Source: Ixodes scapularis
Taxonomy: Eukaryota; Arthropoda; Arachnida; Ixodida; Ixodidae
Assembly (NCBI RefSeq): GCF_016920785.2
Contig: NW_024609857.1
Span: 132,053,094 to 132,117,093, forward strand
Length of the DNA stretch: 64,000 nt
Reading direction: 5' to 3'
Position 1 is the stretch's first letter. Each line of letters begins with the position of its first letter. Positions 48,101-55,322 of the stretch are shown here, piece by piece. The notes below the pieces were generated by a model that was not told the DNA's origin, searched no databases, and saw only the letters and a list, made by a program, of their open reading frames with translations. Both the position numbers and the translations under genes were made by a program.

Positions 48101-51100
48101 CCATTGACTACAATACCCGCTATGCTGAAACTAAGCCAGTTCCTGATGCTACCGCAAGAGAGGTTGCAAACTTCTTTCTGAACTCCATTCTGCTACGCCA
48201 TGGCGCTCCACAGTCAATCACAAGTGACCGAGGCACACCATTTATTGCCAAACTTCTCAATGAAGTCCTGCAGCTCGCAAGTACAGTCCATCATGTAGCA
48301 ACTGCTTACCACCCGCAGGCGAATGGGCTCACCGAGCGACTGAACCATACACTAGCAAGCATGATGTCAATGTATGTTGAAGAAAACCACACCAACTGGG
48401 ACGCAATCCTTCCTTTTGTTACTGACGCGTACAATACCGCCCGACAAACAACTACAGGATTTTCGCCTTATTATCTTTTATACGCTCGTGATCCACTCAC
48501 GACTCTTGACACTGTTTTGCCATACGTGGAAAATTGTTCGGATCCCTACACATCTGACGTCGTGTCCCGGGCCCAAGATGCCCGCCAACTTGCCCGACTG
48601 CAAACTCTGCAGTCCCAGCAACAACAACACCTTCGCCATGCGGACACTCACATACCAGTCTCTTACAATGTTGGTGATCTCGTCTTACTCAAGACACCAT
48701 TTCGCCAAACCGGCAAATGCGAAAAGCTCCTAAAAAAATTCGTTGGGCCGTACCGCATTGTTCGTTGCCTTTCCGAGATCAATTACGAGATAGTGCCCGT
48801 GACCCAGCCCCGCGACCATCGCTCGAGGTGCCAGGACATCGTTCACGTGGATCGTATGAAACCGTACTTCTGCTCAACCTAACCAACACCCCAGTGCCGG
48901 ATGACCGGCCCTACCACCACGGGGGGGAAATGTTACGAAGACGACGACGACGGACACTGTCGCGAAAGACGAAAAGGAGCCCGCGCAGTTGTGTTGCACG
49001 AGCTGGGGGGTTTTTCTTCAGGCATATTTGTAGTAGCCATCGCTGTTGTTCTTCAACAGATCACCCTCAAATATATATATCATATTCACCCTCACAATAT
49101 ATATATATATATATACGGGTTTTTTTGTAAGCTTAACAGAGTTGTTAAAAAATAGCCGTGAAAGTTACACCTATGCCGCTTGTGGAGGTGAGTTATAAGG
49201 CCAGGGGTACATATTATAGGAGGCTAACCGTAACTATCAGTCGTCTAATTAACTAAAACACGTTAATTAACTTTTTATTAAGGAAAATAGAGATATGGTT
49301 AAAATTAGAAACTTGCTGAGCGTCATCGAAAACCACTAAATCAGTCATTTTCAGAAAGATTTTCGGCGCGCGAAAAGCGTAGTATTGTACTAAAGTTACC
49401 ACTCGTGGAGCAGGTACAAGGCTGGGGCTAGATAAGAGACGGAAAAATCGCACAAACGCCTTATCGCAACCGCTAGCTTTGTACCTGCTCCACGAGTGGT
49501 AACTTTAGTGCGTTACTACGCTTCTCACGCGCTCAAAGTCTTTCTGAAAATAATTGATTGAGTGGTTTTCGATGACGCTGAGCAAGTTCCTAATTGGAAC
49601 CATATGTCTATTTTCATTAATTAAAAAGTTAACTAACGAATTTTAATTAATTAGCCGACTAATGGTTACGGTTATCCACCTATAATATGTCCCCCTGGCC
49701 GTATAACTCACCTCCACAAGCGGCAGAAGTGTAACTTTCACGTTTTTTTTAAGCAAATCTGTTAAGCTTAAAAAAAACATCCTGTATATATATAAAGAGA
49801 CAGAGAGAGAGACTGCCTATTTGGGAATTTGTTTTGTTATCTCTTTCCACCTGTCACGTAGTCTCCTTCTTTCCCTTACTTTACTCTTGTTCCCCCACTG
49901 ATGTCTTCGCGAATGCAATTTTACTGTATGACGAACCCCTGACGAAGCCTGGTCCTCCCGGCGAAATGGTTGGGATATAAAGTTTTGATGTTTTCAAGTT
50001 TTAAGTTTCCGAATTGTTTTCTGGCGACGTTTTCATTTACCTAAAAATATATACATATGTATATATATACATATATATATGCAGGGCGTTTCACGAAAAG
50101 TAGGCAAATTCGATATTGCAAAAACTTACGCGTCGCAACAAAACAAGGCTTGCGTCGTTGTCCTAGCCCAGGGGCCCATTTAGGAAACCTACGGAAGTCC
50201 AGAATAATTAGATTGTAAATTATTTTTGCGTAATTAGCTTTTTTATTATTGTGTTCAAGGGCTTAGTTTCAATTAGAAACTTACTGAGGAACTTACTGAG
50301 TCGGTTTGATATCGGAGCGCTTCTCGGCCCCGACAGCACCACGCCCCGTGGAGAAATGGCGCAACCAACCTCTGCTGCGCTGTCCTCGCGCAACGCAACA
50401 GAGACTGGTTGCACTATTTTTCCACGGGGCGCGGTGCTGTCGGGGCCGAGAAGCGCTCCGATTGCAAAGCGAAACTTAAAAACCCGTTGATGTTGTGCGG
50501 TTTTTCAGAAAGCCGTAAAATGCGCGCGAGCCTTTTATCGTTGGGCAAATCATTGATTTAGTGTTTTTCGTTGATTCTCAGTAAGTTTCTAATTGAAACT
50601 AAGCCCTTAAACACAATAATAAAAAGCTAATTACGCAAAAATAATTAAGAATCTATTTATCCTAGACTTTAATAATTTTCCTAAACATGCCCCTGGCCCA
50701 GGGCCAAAACGATTCTAGCCTTTTTTTTTTTTGTTGCGATGTGTAGTTTTTGCAATATCGAATTTGTCCACTTTTCGTGAAACACCCTGTATATATATAT
50801 TGCCGTAGTTAACAAATGCTTTGTTTGTTCGCCTTCGGTGATTTTGTTTCTGCCCAAGGCTTGCGCCTGGCGCTCACTCGTTCCCCGCGCAATTTCGAAA
50901 AACTGCGAGCAGATTAACCAGACCGGCCCGTCTCCCGTTTTTGATCTTACCTTGCAGTGTGCTCATTAAACCCTCCTCGGGTTCTATCACCGCCAACGCC
51001 TCCTTCGCCTACGTGACAACTGGTGAATGTGCGGTGTAACATAGGCCCCGGACTCCTGTTAGCAGCCGAAAATAACACTATTCCCAAACTCCATTGACAT

Positions 51101-53879
51101 CACTCCCATGCACTGGAGAAGCCGCCGTCTCCAAGGTCTGTCCCCGGAGTATGGATTTATTTCTTTTAAGAAAACTACAAAAGCAGCAATGCTAAAAACC
51201 GGAAAGAACGTGCACTAATATTGCCGGTCATGTTCCAACGACCACGGGACCGCCCTTCTTTTCACGGATTTCCGCAAGAAGATGCCGACCACCGGCTCGT
51301 ACAGTTCGAGTGGGCGTCAACTCCACGGGGTACGTGGAGTTGATGCCCTTAACAGGTGGAGTGCTGAACAAAACCTCAACCATCTTTTTTTTTTTTTTGC
51401 TGGAAGACTCGGCAAGTGAGTGGGTTGAGAACAAGGAACGCCTACTGACAACATGGGATGCGTTCATAGCTTGGTTTCTACCAGCATTTTCCACAGCCGT
51501 ACGGAAAAAGCGAGCCGAGCTGCTACTCCAATCACGTCTTCAGCCCCCCAACGAGCCAGTGGTGGTCTTTGTTGGAGAAATGAAGTGTTTGTTCCGGCGC
51601 GCCGACCCCGACAGGGCAGAAGACAAAAAGCTCCGGATTTGTATGAGAGGGGTGAAAGTAGAGCTCTTCGTCGGACTGGTACGCAACCAACCAAAGACTA
51701 TTGCAGAGTTTGCCGCCGAGGCCACAATCATCGAACGGACCCTTGACATGCGAACTGGGCAGTACGATTGACCGGTGCCAGCGGTTTTCGCCACCTTGGA
51801 CGTACCCCGTGGAGTTGACGCCCAGACGTTACGGGACACCGTTCGAATTGTCGTGCGTGAAGAGCTACGGAAACTATTTCTAACGACGCAGCAACCTCAA
51901 GTCTCGCCCTCGTTCGAAGTCATACGAGAACTGTAGCAGGCGTTGAGCTCAATAAATATTTCACCTGAAGCACAACGACCCCAGGCTATGACGTTCGCTG
52001 CTGCTGCTCGCAGACCTGCCCTCTTCCTGAACCCTCAATGGGAACCGCCATCACATAACTATCCGCCTTCCTCCAACACGTGGTCTCCTACCCCACGATG
52101 CCCTGGCACGCTGAAGAGGGAAATCTGGCGCACGCCTGATCGCTGCCCTCTCTGCTTTCACTGTGGAGAAGCCGGTCACGTATAGGCGTCCTGGAGTGCC
52201 GATATGCGCGCCTCTCGCGGCGGCGTCGCGCGTACTAATCGGAAAGCGACATCTGCAGTCGCAGCTCGACTGAAGTCATAGACCAGTGGGTGTACAAGGT
52301 CGACATGCCTGCTTGGGCTACAGCAGGGAACACATGCGCGGTAAAACTGGGCGCCGCGCGGGGCTCCGCATGACACACCAGCTGGTGTCTATCCAAAACA
52401 CATGAACCCATAAGCCCGTGGCGCGACGCACATAGTTGCTAGGCCACCATTGGCCCCGAAGGTAAAGCTACTGCGGTACTTCGCTTTAAAACGCATTATT
52501 CATGCCACACACATGAACTATTCTCAATAGAAATAAAACAAATAAAATCGGCGAAAACGTTCTTGCGCTACAATTATAATACTATTAGAGTACGCTAATG
52601 ATGTAACAAAAAACATTACCGAAAATCGTATGTTCAGAATGGTAGCAACGCTTTGTTTGCTTTTCTTTCCTACCCGATCGAGTCGAAATTAATAGATATA
52701 TATATATATAGAGAGATATAGCGAAATTGTTCGAATGAATAATTGTGTAGTTTGTATAAACATTCATTTAGAAATTCAAAAAGCTACGTGTCAAACTTCG
52801 CTGAGAAAACTGGAGGTGCACGGCATGTCAGTTTTGAAGAGGCTGAGATTGGAGGATCCGAAGATTGGATCCGAAGAGGCTCAGATTGGACAGAGAAGGC
52901 TAGCGGAAATCGCTCGTATGGGTCGCGACCAGCTTTTATAAAAACATGGCGCTTTCGTTTGAAAAAAAAAAAAAAAACGTTATATATATACCGGGTGAAA
53001 CAAGGAGACGGTAGGCTCTTTAAATCGACCGGAAAATTCGGTTTCTTAACCTATCGCGCTACCACTTTGTGCAGCGTCGCCCACAGATGGTGCATTTTTT
53101 TTGTAAAATTTGCAAAGAGCGAACTTACCTGAGGAAAAAGTAAAGAAAGAAAAAGGCTTAGCTCCTATGGAAACGCAGCGACGCCACCGGTCTGCAATCA
53201 ACACGGCGCCGTTTTGCACGGTAGACAAGAGATGGCGCAACGAACGCCGCCAACGAATGAGCATACGGCGACGAGAGCCAGCGTTTTTAGCAGACGATCT
53301 TTTCGAATCAAAAGCGGCGCGCGTTCCGCAAACGGCGACAGTTGCAGAAACAAAAACAGGCGCGGTAACAACAAGCAACTGCAGTTCCTTGTCTGCTAAA
53401 AACGCCGGTTCTCGGCGTCGCCTGCTCGTTCGTTGGCAGCAGTTGGCGTCGCGACCGCTTGCGCCATCTCTTGTCTACCGTGCGAAACGGCGCCGTGTTG
53501 ATTGCAGACCGATGGCGTCGCTGCGTTTCCATAGGAGCTAAGCCTTTTTCTTTCTTTACTTTTTCCTCAGGTAAGTTCGCTCTTTGCAAATTTTACGAAA
53601 AAAATGCACCATCTGTGGGCAACGCTGCACAAAGTCGTAGCGCGATAGGTTAAGAAACCGAATTTTCCGGTCGATTTAAAGAGCCTACCGTCTCCTTGTT
53701 TCACCCGGTATAAATGCTTTTGGTTCTTCACTTGCCGATTCTAAATTCAGTGAAACTTCTCATACCTTAGACATATCCTGGAAACTTTCGAACTCCGGAT
53801 TCAGCTCTGGGTAATTCGGTTCCTCGCTGCAGAAACAGAAGGTTAGGAATGTGGCGCCTGCAAAGAAACGTAGAGACAT
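35982..53879 (-). CDS. Complete five-exon tick lipocalin gene (spliced, 182 aa)
   Basis: Tick lipocalins are secreted beta-barrel carriers; salivary members bind small ligands such as histamine or leukotrienes. The exons are 53879-53766, 41688-41531, 39321-39248, 39036-38956 and 36103-35982. Lengths 114, 158, 74, 81 and 122 nt sum to 549 nt, exactly 183 codons with the stop. Exon phases chain as 0, 2, 1, 1 and every junction has GT/AG. The protein starts with a hydrophobic signal peptide (residues 1 to about 17), then a QDMSK motif. Next comes WHVLYRNYEEDPVFG and a KCI cysteine in exon 2, GYTVMN in exon 3, a Tyr/Cys strand in exon 4, and a Cys-rich tail ending HDDSC. Intron 1 is 12 kb and full of transposons. 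Two paralogous copies nearby share exon lengths and phases. The lipocalin call is motif-based; the ligand is unknown. Confidence 0.8.
36911..38060. mobile_element. TA-flanked MITE in lipocalin intron 4
   Basis: Left end GAGTGTCCCAAGTCACCAGG and right end CCTGGTGACTTGGGACACCC, continuing through GATCTAAAATG on both arms. TA target duplications at 36909-36910 and 38061-38062. A second MITE (37283-37703) is nested inside. Confidence 0.8.
37283..37703. mobile_element. Nested MITE of the AAGGGATGCTGAA family
   Basis: Ends AAGGGATGCTGAACCGAAAT and AATTTCGGTTCACCATTCCT, flanked by TTA/TA. Same family as 63022-63440. The interior contains a GAGGGAGAGGGAACGG purine-rich segment shared in style with that copy. 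Confidence 0.7.
38956..39036 (-). CDS. Lipocalin gene, exon 4
   Basis: Only 211 bp separate this exon from exon 3. The acceptor is CATTGCAG and the donor is GTACGT. Two leading bases, 26 codons and one trailing base encode a strand with LTVYTSYMDPDAKCGV and RSTYAS. The copies at 3871-3794 and 55322-55245 have the same phase and the same aromatic-x-x-(A/S)Y layout. Confidence 0.75.
39248..39321 (-). CDS. Lipocalin gene, exon 3
   Basis: The acceptor TATTTGCAG precedes the exon and the donor GTGAGT follows it. The exon carries one leading base, 24 codons and one trailing base. It encodes GKAKLEPSEGYTVMN followed by a short hydrophobic strand. It matches the paralogous exon at 4280-4204 in phase and in the LE-x-S-x-GYT-x2-N pattern. 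Confidence 0.75.
39322..40735. other. Lipocalin intron 2, left part
   Basis: AT-rich with a GTGTGTACATGTGTGTACAT microsatellite near 40400. The 145-codon minus-strand frame at 40131-40568 is not supported. Confidence 0.4.
40738..41165. mobile_element. Fold-back MITE in lipocalin intron 2
   Basis: Inverted arms of about 170 bp starting CACTCTCAAGAAAAAAGGGT, with TA target duplications (40736-40737, 41166-41167). Arms match through ACCACACGGCTATCAAGCCC and CCCGAAATTTTACG. Opposing chance ORFs lie in the arms. Confidence 0.88.
41531..41688 (-). CDS. Lipocalin gene, exon 2
   Basis: The acceptor is CGCAG before GGCTTCCC. The exon opens in phase 0 and reads GFPLVERWHVLYRNYEEDP then VFGTDKCIRF, the most lipocalin-like stretch in the window (a tryptophan strand followed by a Y-x2-DP turn and a KC cysteine). 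The donor that keeps the frame into exon 3 is GTGGGT after position 41531. A GTATAA four bases further on would break the frame, so it was not chosen. Confidence 0.78.
42116..43430 (-). pseudogene. CR1-like LINE, 5' half (ORF1 and start of ORF2)
   Basis: On the minus strand, a decayed N-terminal region up to about 43140 contains GDVELTPRP (43140-43114), a degenerate 2A-like motif. A coiled coil follows (QLQESIDSLI, then KENLVNVTETLGIVERESA and RLRNSLDDMNWQM, near 42800-42980). The ORF1 C-terminal domain comes next (FAARFRDQHIRYKLSFDKL, near 42480). ORF2 begins at 42319 with an endonuclease N-terminus (NPDIIIRTQTWLTPRVDN) and stops at 42116. The RT half is absent. Several frameshifts and stops are present. 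Confidence 0.7.
43660..43783 (-). repeat. tRNA-derived SINE head
   Basis: On the minus strand GCCAAGGTGGAGTGGTGTAG provides an A-box-like GTGGTGTAGAGGTTAG. A B box GAGTTCAAATCC lies at 43728-43717. The spacing suits a tRNA-like RNA polymerase III promoter, but the sequence does not fold as a full tRNA and continues into a non-tRNA body. Confidence 0.6.
43898..44063 (+). repeat. 5' LTR of the young Gypsy element
   Basis: 166 bp, begins TGTTACGAAGACGACG and ends CACCCTCACA. Identical to the 3' LTR except an A in place of T in the GGGGGGTTATTC segment. Confidence 0.9.
44138..45364 (+). CDS. gag: Gypsy Gag protein with CCHC zinc knuckle
   Basis: Structural protein that packages element RNA. The ATG at 44138 has a near-perfect Kozak context (GCCACCATGC). 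An upstream in-frame ATG at 43958 lies inside the LTR and is less likely. 408 codons: a retrotransposon Gag helical region in the first half (DWLKSYDRASQHNRWDD, later FRHLFKGLSHDLFS) and a zinc knuckle CFYCHAAGHIARYC near residue 316. The tail is basic and Arg/Ser-rich. The stop TAA at 45362-45364 falls within the -1 overlap with pol. Confidence 0.88.
   Translation: MPDETGNATQQRAPAPPTVKNRQRDPPVFSGAPEADVNDWLKSYDRASQHNRWDDSFKLANVVFFLKDTALQWFDNHEDDIDSWEGFQTAFAEVFGKPESRKQQAKDKLARRYQSSTESSTAYIEDVLRLCRRVDNDMTEEDKFRHLFKGLSHDLFSVVAPKSPATVQQLITECKRYEELQSTRIMKRPYERLPEVCTNNATPSELPELIRQIIRQELQAYLAPLHAPDVAVHQRMDTAGVQKVVQDELRTALNQIQVVPPIYAPTTQASTPLCPMVHDIQSRYTTPFLDRAQSPYRPYGQRRRTDIWRTDDQRPVCFYCHAAGHIARYCRRRMTDNASYRVPASFSRYSRNFDASATSDALLSDARRPDAPEASDTRRRRSPSPYPTRRRSVSPFNRAAAASTPSSN
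45361..48882 (+). pseudogene. pol: Gypsy Pol: protease, RT, RNase H, integrase; one stop
   Basis: The frame is open from 45247 and lies -1 relative to gag, so expression needs a -1 frameshift in 45247-45361. The protease motif is VDTGAAES at about 45487. Reverse transcriptase begins near 46270 (SPWSSSVVLVKKKDGSWRF), is cut by TAA at 46552-46554, and resumes at 46567 (MDFRSGYWQIP). Counting from 46567: YLDD at 64-67, RNase H TDASG at 212-216, integrase zinc finger H424/H431/C461/C464, catalytic D494, D554 and E590 (DD35E), and a GPY/F-like VGPYRIV near the C-terminus. All catalytic residues are present. The stop is the only break I see. Confidence 0.88.
48931..49096 (+). repeat. 3' LTR of the young Gypsy element
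   Basis: 166 bp, preceded directly by the purine tract GGGGGGGAAA. It ends CACCCTCACA and is followed by (AT)n. Short for a Gypsy LTR. Confidence 0.9.
49116..49784. mobile_element. Long fold-back MITE next to the young Gypsy element
   Basis: Arms of about 300 bp, beginning CGGGTTTTTTTGTAAGCTTA and ending in the complement of CAGGATGTTTTTTT. Shared blocks include GTACCTGCTCCACGAGTGGT and TAATTAACTTTTT. TA duplications within (AT)n at both ends. Confidence 0.85.
50082..50789. mobile_element. Long fold-back MITE (CAGGGTGTTTCACG family)
   Basis: Left CAGGGCGTTTCACGAAAAGT, right complement of CAGGGTGTTTCACGAAAAGT. The arms meet near 50400 through GCGCTTCTCGGCCCCGACAG. It sits between two (AT)n tracts. 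Confidence 0.85.
50801..52370 (+). pseudogene. gag: Gypsy remnant: 5' LTR and gag pseudogene
   Basis: A probable 5' LTR at 50801-51018 (TGCCGTAGTT...CTACGTGACA) is followed by ACTGGTGAATGTG, primer-site-like. Gag starts at ATG 51230 (MFQRPRD, SFHGF), shifts frame near 51310-51390, then reads DSASEWVENKERLLTTWDAF and RRADPDRAEDKKLRICMRGV. TGA at 51769-51771, TAG at about 51934 and TAG at 52183 (inside the knuckle CFHCGEAGHV) interrupt it. No protease, RT or 3' LTR is recognisable after about 52.2 kb. Confidence 0.65.
52991..53708. mobile_element. Long fold-back MITE beside lipocalin exon 1
   Basis: Arms of over 290 bp beginning CCGGGTGAAACAAGGAGACG, with TA duplications at 52989-52990 and 53709-53710. 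ORFs on both strands (for example 53110-53541 and 53308-53589) repeat the same peptide because the arms are complementary. They are not genes. Confidence 0.9.
53766..53879 (-). CDS. Lipocalin gene, exon 1 (signal peptide)
   Basis: The ATG at 53879 follows a TATA box at a sensible distance. The exon has 38 codons: MSLRFFAGATF and a further hydrophobic stretch form a signal peptide, then ELNPEF and QDMSK. It ends in AAG followed by donor GTATGA, phase 0. The paralogous first exon at 8222-8109 also has exactly 38 codons and shares FFA, FC, ELNP and QD-x-SK. Confidence 0.78.
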
Positions 53880-53954
53880 TGCTGAAGTGGAAATCGGTCA
53901 ACGTATAAAAAAACTATAGCCTGTAAGACCGAATTGACACGACTCTTGCGCTGG

Positions 53955-53962
53955 TTTATATA
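53955..53962 (-). promoter_or_regulatory. TATA box of the lipocalin gene
   Basis: On the minus strand the sequence is GCTATATAAACCAGCG, a canonical TATATAAA about 76-83 nt before the ATG at 53879. A start site 25-30 nt further on would give a 5' UTR of roughly 50 nt. Confidence 0.65.
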
Positions 53963-54520
53963 GCTGGTATTGCAGAAAACCTGTATTGCATTTTTATTTT
54001 TTGAACAATTTCGCAATCATTACTCCTCCCGACGCGTCATTAAAACGCTATCAAATGTAATTAAAACAAAAAAATGCTCAAGGTGTTCGAAGCGGAAGAT
54101 TTATTGCAGTTGTTTCCCTAGGCTTCCATTAAAATAAAAGTCACACTGGTATAAAATTGAAACAGCAAAAAGAACGTTTGGAAACTGAATGTGATCAGTC
54201 AAAAATGGCCCTAAATATTAAAGTGCCACAAATGTAACGTTTTAAAAAGGGCACTTGTCGCAGGATCTACCGGATTTGCTGGTCTCCCTTATATAGGGGC
54301 AATACGCCCAAACGCCACATGAAATATGTTGGTTTTAAGTGCCAAAACGAAGAAGAGTATCAGACTGGTCCCAGCAAAGGTCTGCAAATTCAGACCATCT
54401 CGGGAGTTTTTGACGTGCATCAGAAGATTTGGATACACAGCGCCTTCTCGGGAGTAAGCCTCCGGCCTACTCCCGAGAAGTCAATGTCAACCGGCCAACT
54501 CGTGATTCGTGCACCCTCCA

Positions 54521-54835
54521 CTCTAAAATCTTCAGGGTGTACTTGCACACCTTGTGCCATATATAACACCCCTAAAAGCTACAATTTGACGTTCGCCCTA
54601 CTGGCGCTGAACCGACGAAACCAACGTACACGAAAGGCGAGTGATACAAGTCAATGAACTTGTTAATATAGCATTAAAGACTACAGGAAAACGCTCCAGG
54701 TTTTGTTGGGCCTGCTGCAAAACCTGAAGGTTTTTTTTGTAGTATTCCGTACGTACATTACACATTACTAAGTTATATCACACAGCTAGCAAGCTGCTCG
54801 CAAAAGTTGGCATCGTTAGTTTGACGTCATTGAAT
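54521..54835. repeat. Diverged relative of the CACTCTCAAG MITE
   Basis: CACTCTAAAATCTTCAGGGT and later TATATCACACAGCTAGCAAG resemble the two arm segments of the element at 40738-41165. The right terminus is lost. Confidence 0.35.
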
Positions 54836-54996
54836 GACGTCGAAATGTAAAAACAAACAAAAAAACAATTCGCGGTTCGGTACTGGGCATGGTCAAGCAT
54901 CATGCTCAATGCCCTAACGTATACAGTGTTCTTTTTTATCTGCTTAAAAATAATCCCTATATTAATGAATTTTAATAATTCGTATGCGAACAAACA

Positions 54997-55322
54997 TCAG
55001 CACTGTTCGCTTGCGTTAGCGTTGATTGTACCACACTGTGCGTACTGGGTAGCCAAAACTGAGTCTTCGATTGACGCATGGCTACGACACGCACACAGAG
55101 TGGAGCACGGTATGCTAACGCAAATCCGCAGTTCCGGCGTTTGCTCCTCTAGGCAATGGTAAAATTATACAGAACTTTCTGATTTGTCCTTTGCTGCGGC
55201 ACCGCCTGCACGACCACATGAGCTCTGTCGAAGTCGACACTCACTGCTTGCGGGTACACGGCAGGTCCCTGGGGTATTCATGACAAAGATGTAGGCATCC
55301 ATCTCGATTACATCCCACGTTA
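54997..55322 (-). pseudogene. Third lipocalin copy: exons 4 and 5, frameshifted
   Basis: Exon 4 is 55322-55245: 78 nt, same phase as the other two copies, reading VIEMDAYIFVMNTPGTC with donor GTGAGT. Exon 5 starts at 55114 after acceptor GCGTTAG. Its phase-correct frame gives LCVRVVAMRQS, while the next frame gives DSVLATQYAQCG and ends SEQC with a TGA at 54999-54997. The C-terminal pattern therefore continues only after a frame change, so this copy looks broken. Exons 1-3 would lie upstream of 55.4 kb and I could not find them. The copy ends about 1 kb before the TATA box of the intact gene. Confidence 0.45.

Larger units (their letters stand above)
43898..49096 (+). mobile_element. Near-intact Ty3/Gypsy LTR retrotransposon
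   Basis: Two 166-bp LTRs (43898-44063 and 48931-49096, TG...CA) differ at one position, so insertion was recent. A putative primer-binding site TGGTGGAGG starts at 44066, and a polypurine tract GGGGGGGAAA (48921-48930) abuts the 3' LTR. Gag (44138-45364) and pol (45361-48882) are in different frames, pol being -1. One TAA at 46552-46554 interrupts pol. The element sits in an (AT)n tract, so the target duplication (probably ATAT) cannot be resolved. It lies in intron 1 of the lipocalin gene, in the opposite orientation. Confidence 0.9.

Noticed and set aside
45361..48882. Retrovirus-like provirus
   Set aside because: No envelope gene after integrase; the polypurine tract and LTR follow directly. 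It is a plain Gypsy retrotransposon.
53110..53589. Pair of opposing ORFs with the same peptide
   Set aside because: Complementary arms of a fold-back MITE necessarily give the same peptide on both strands.
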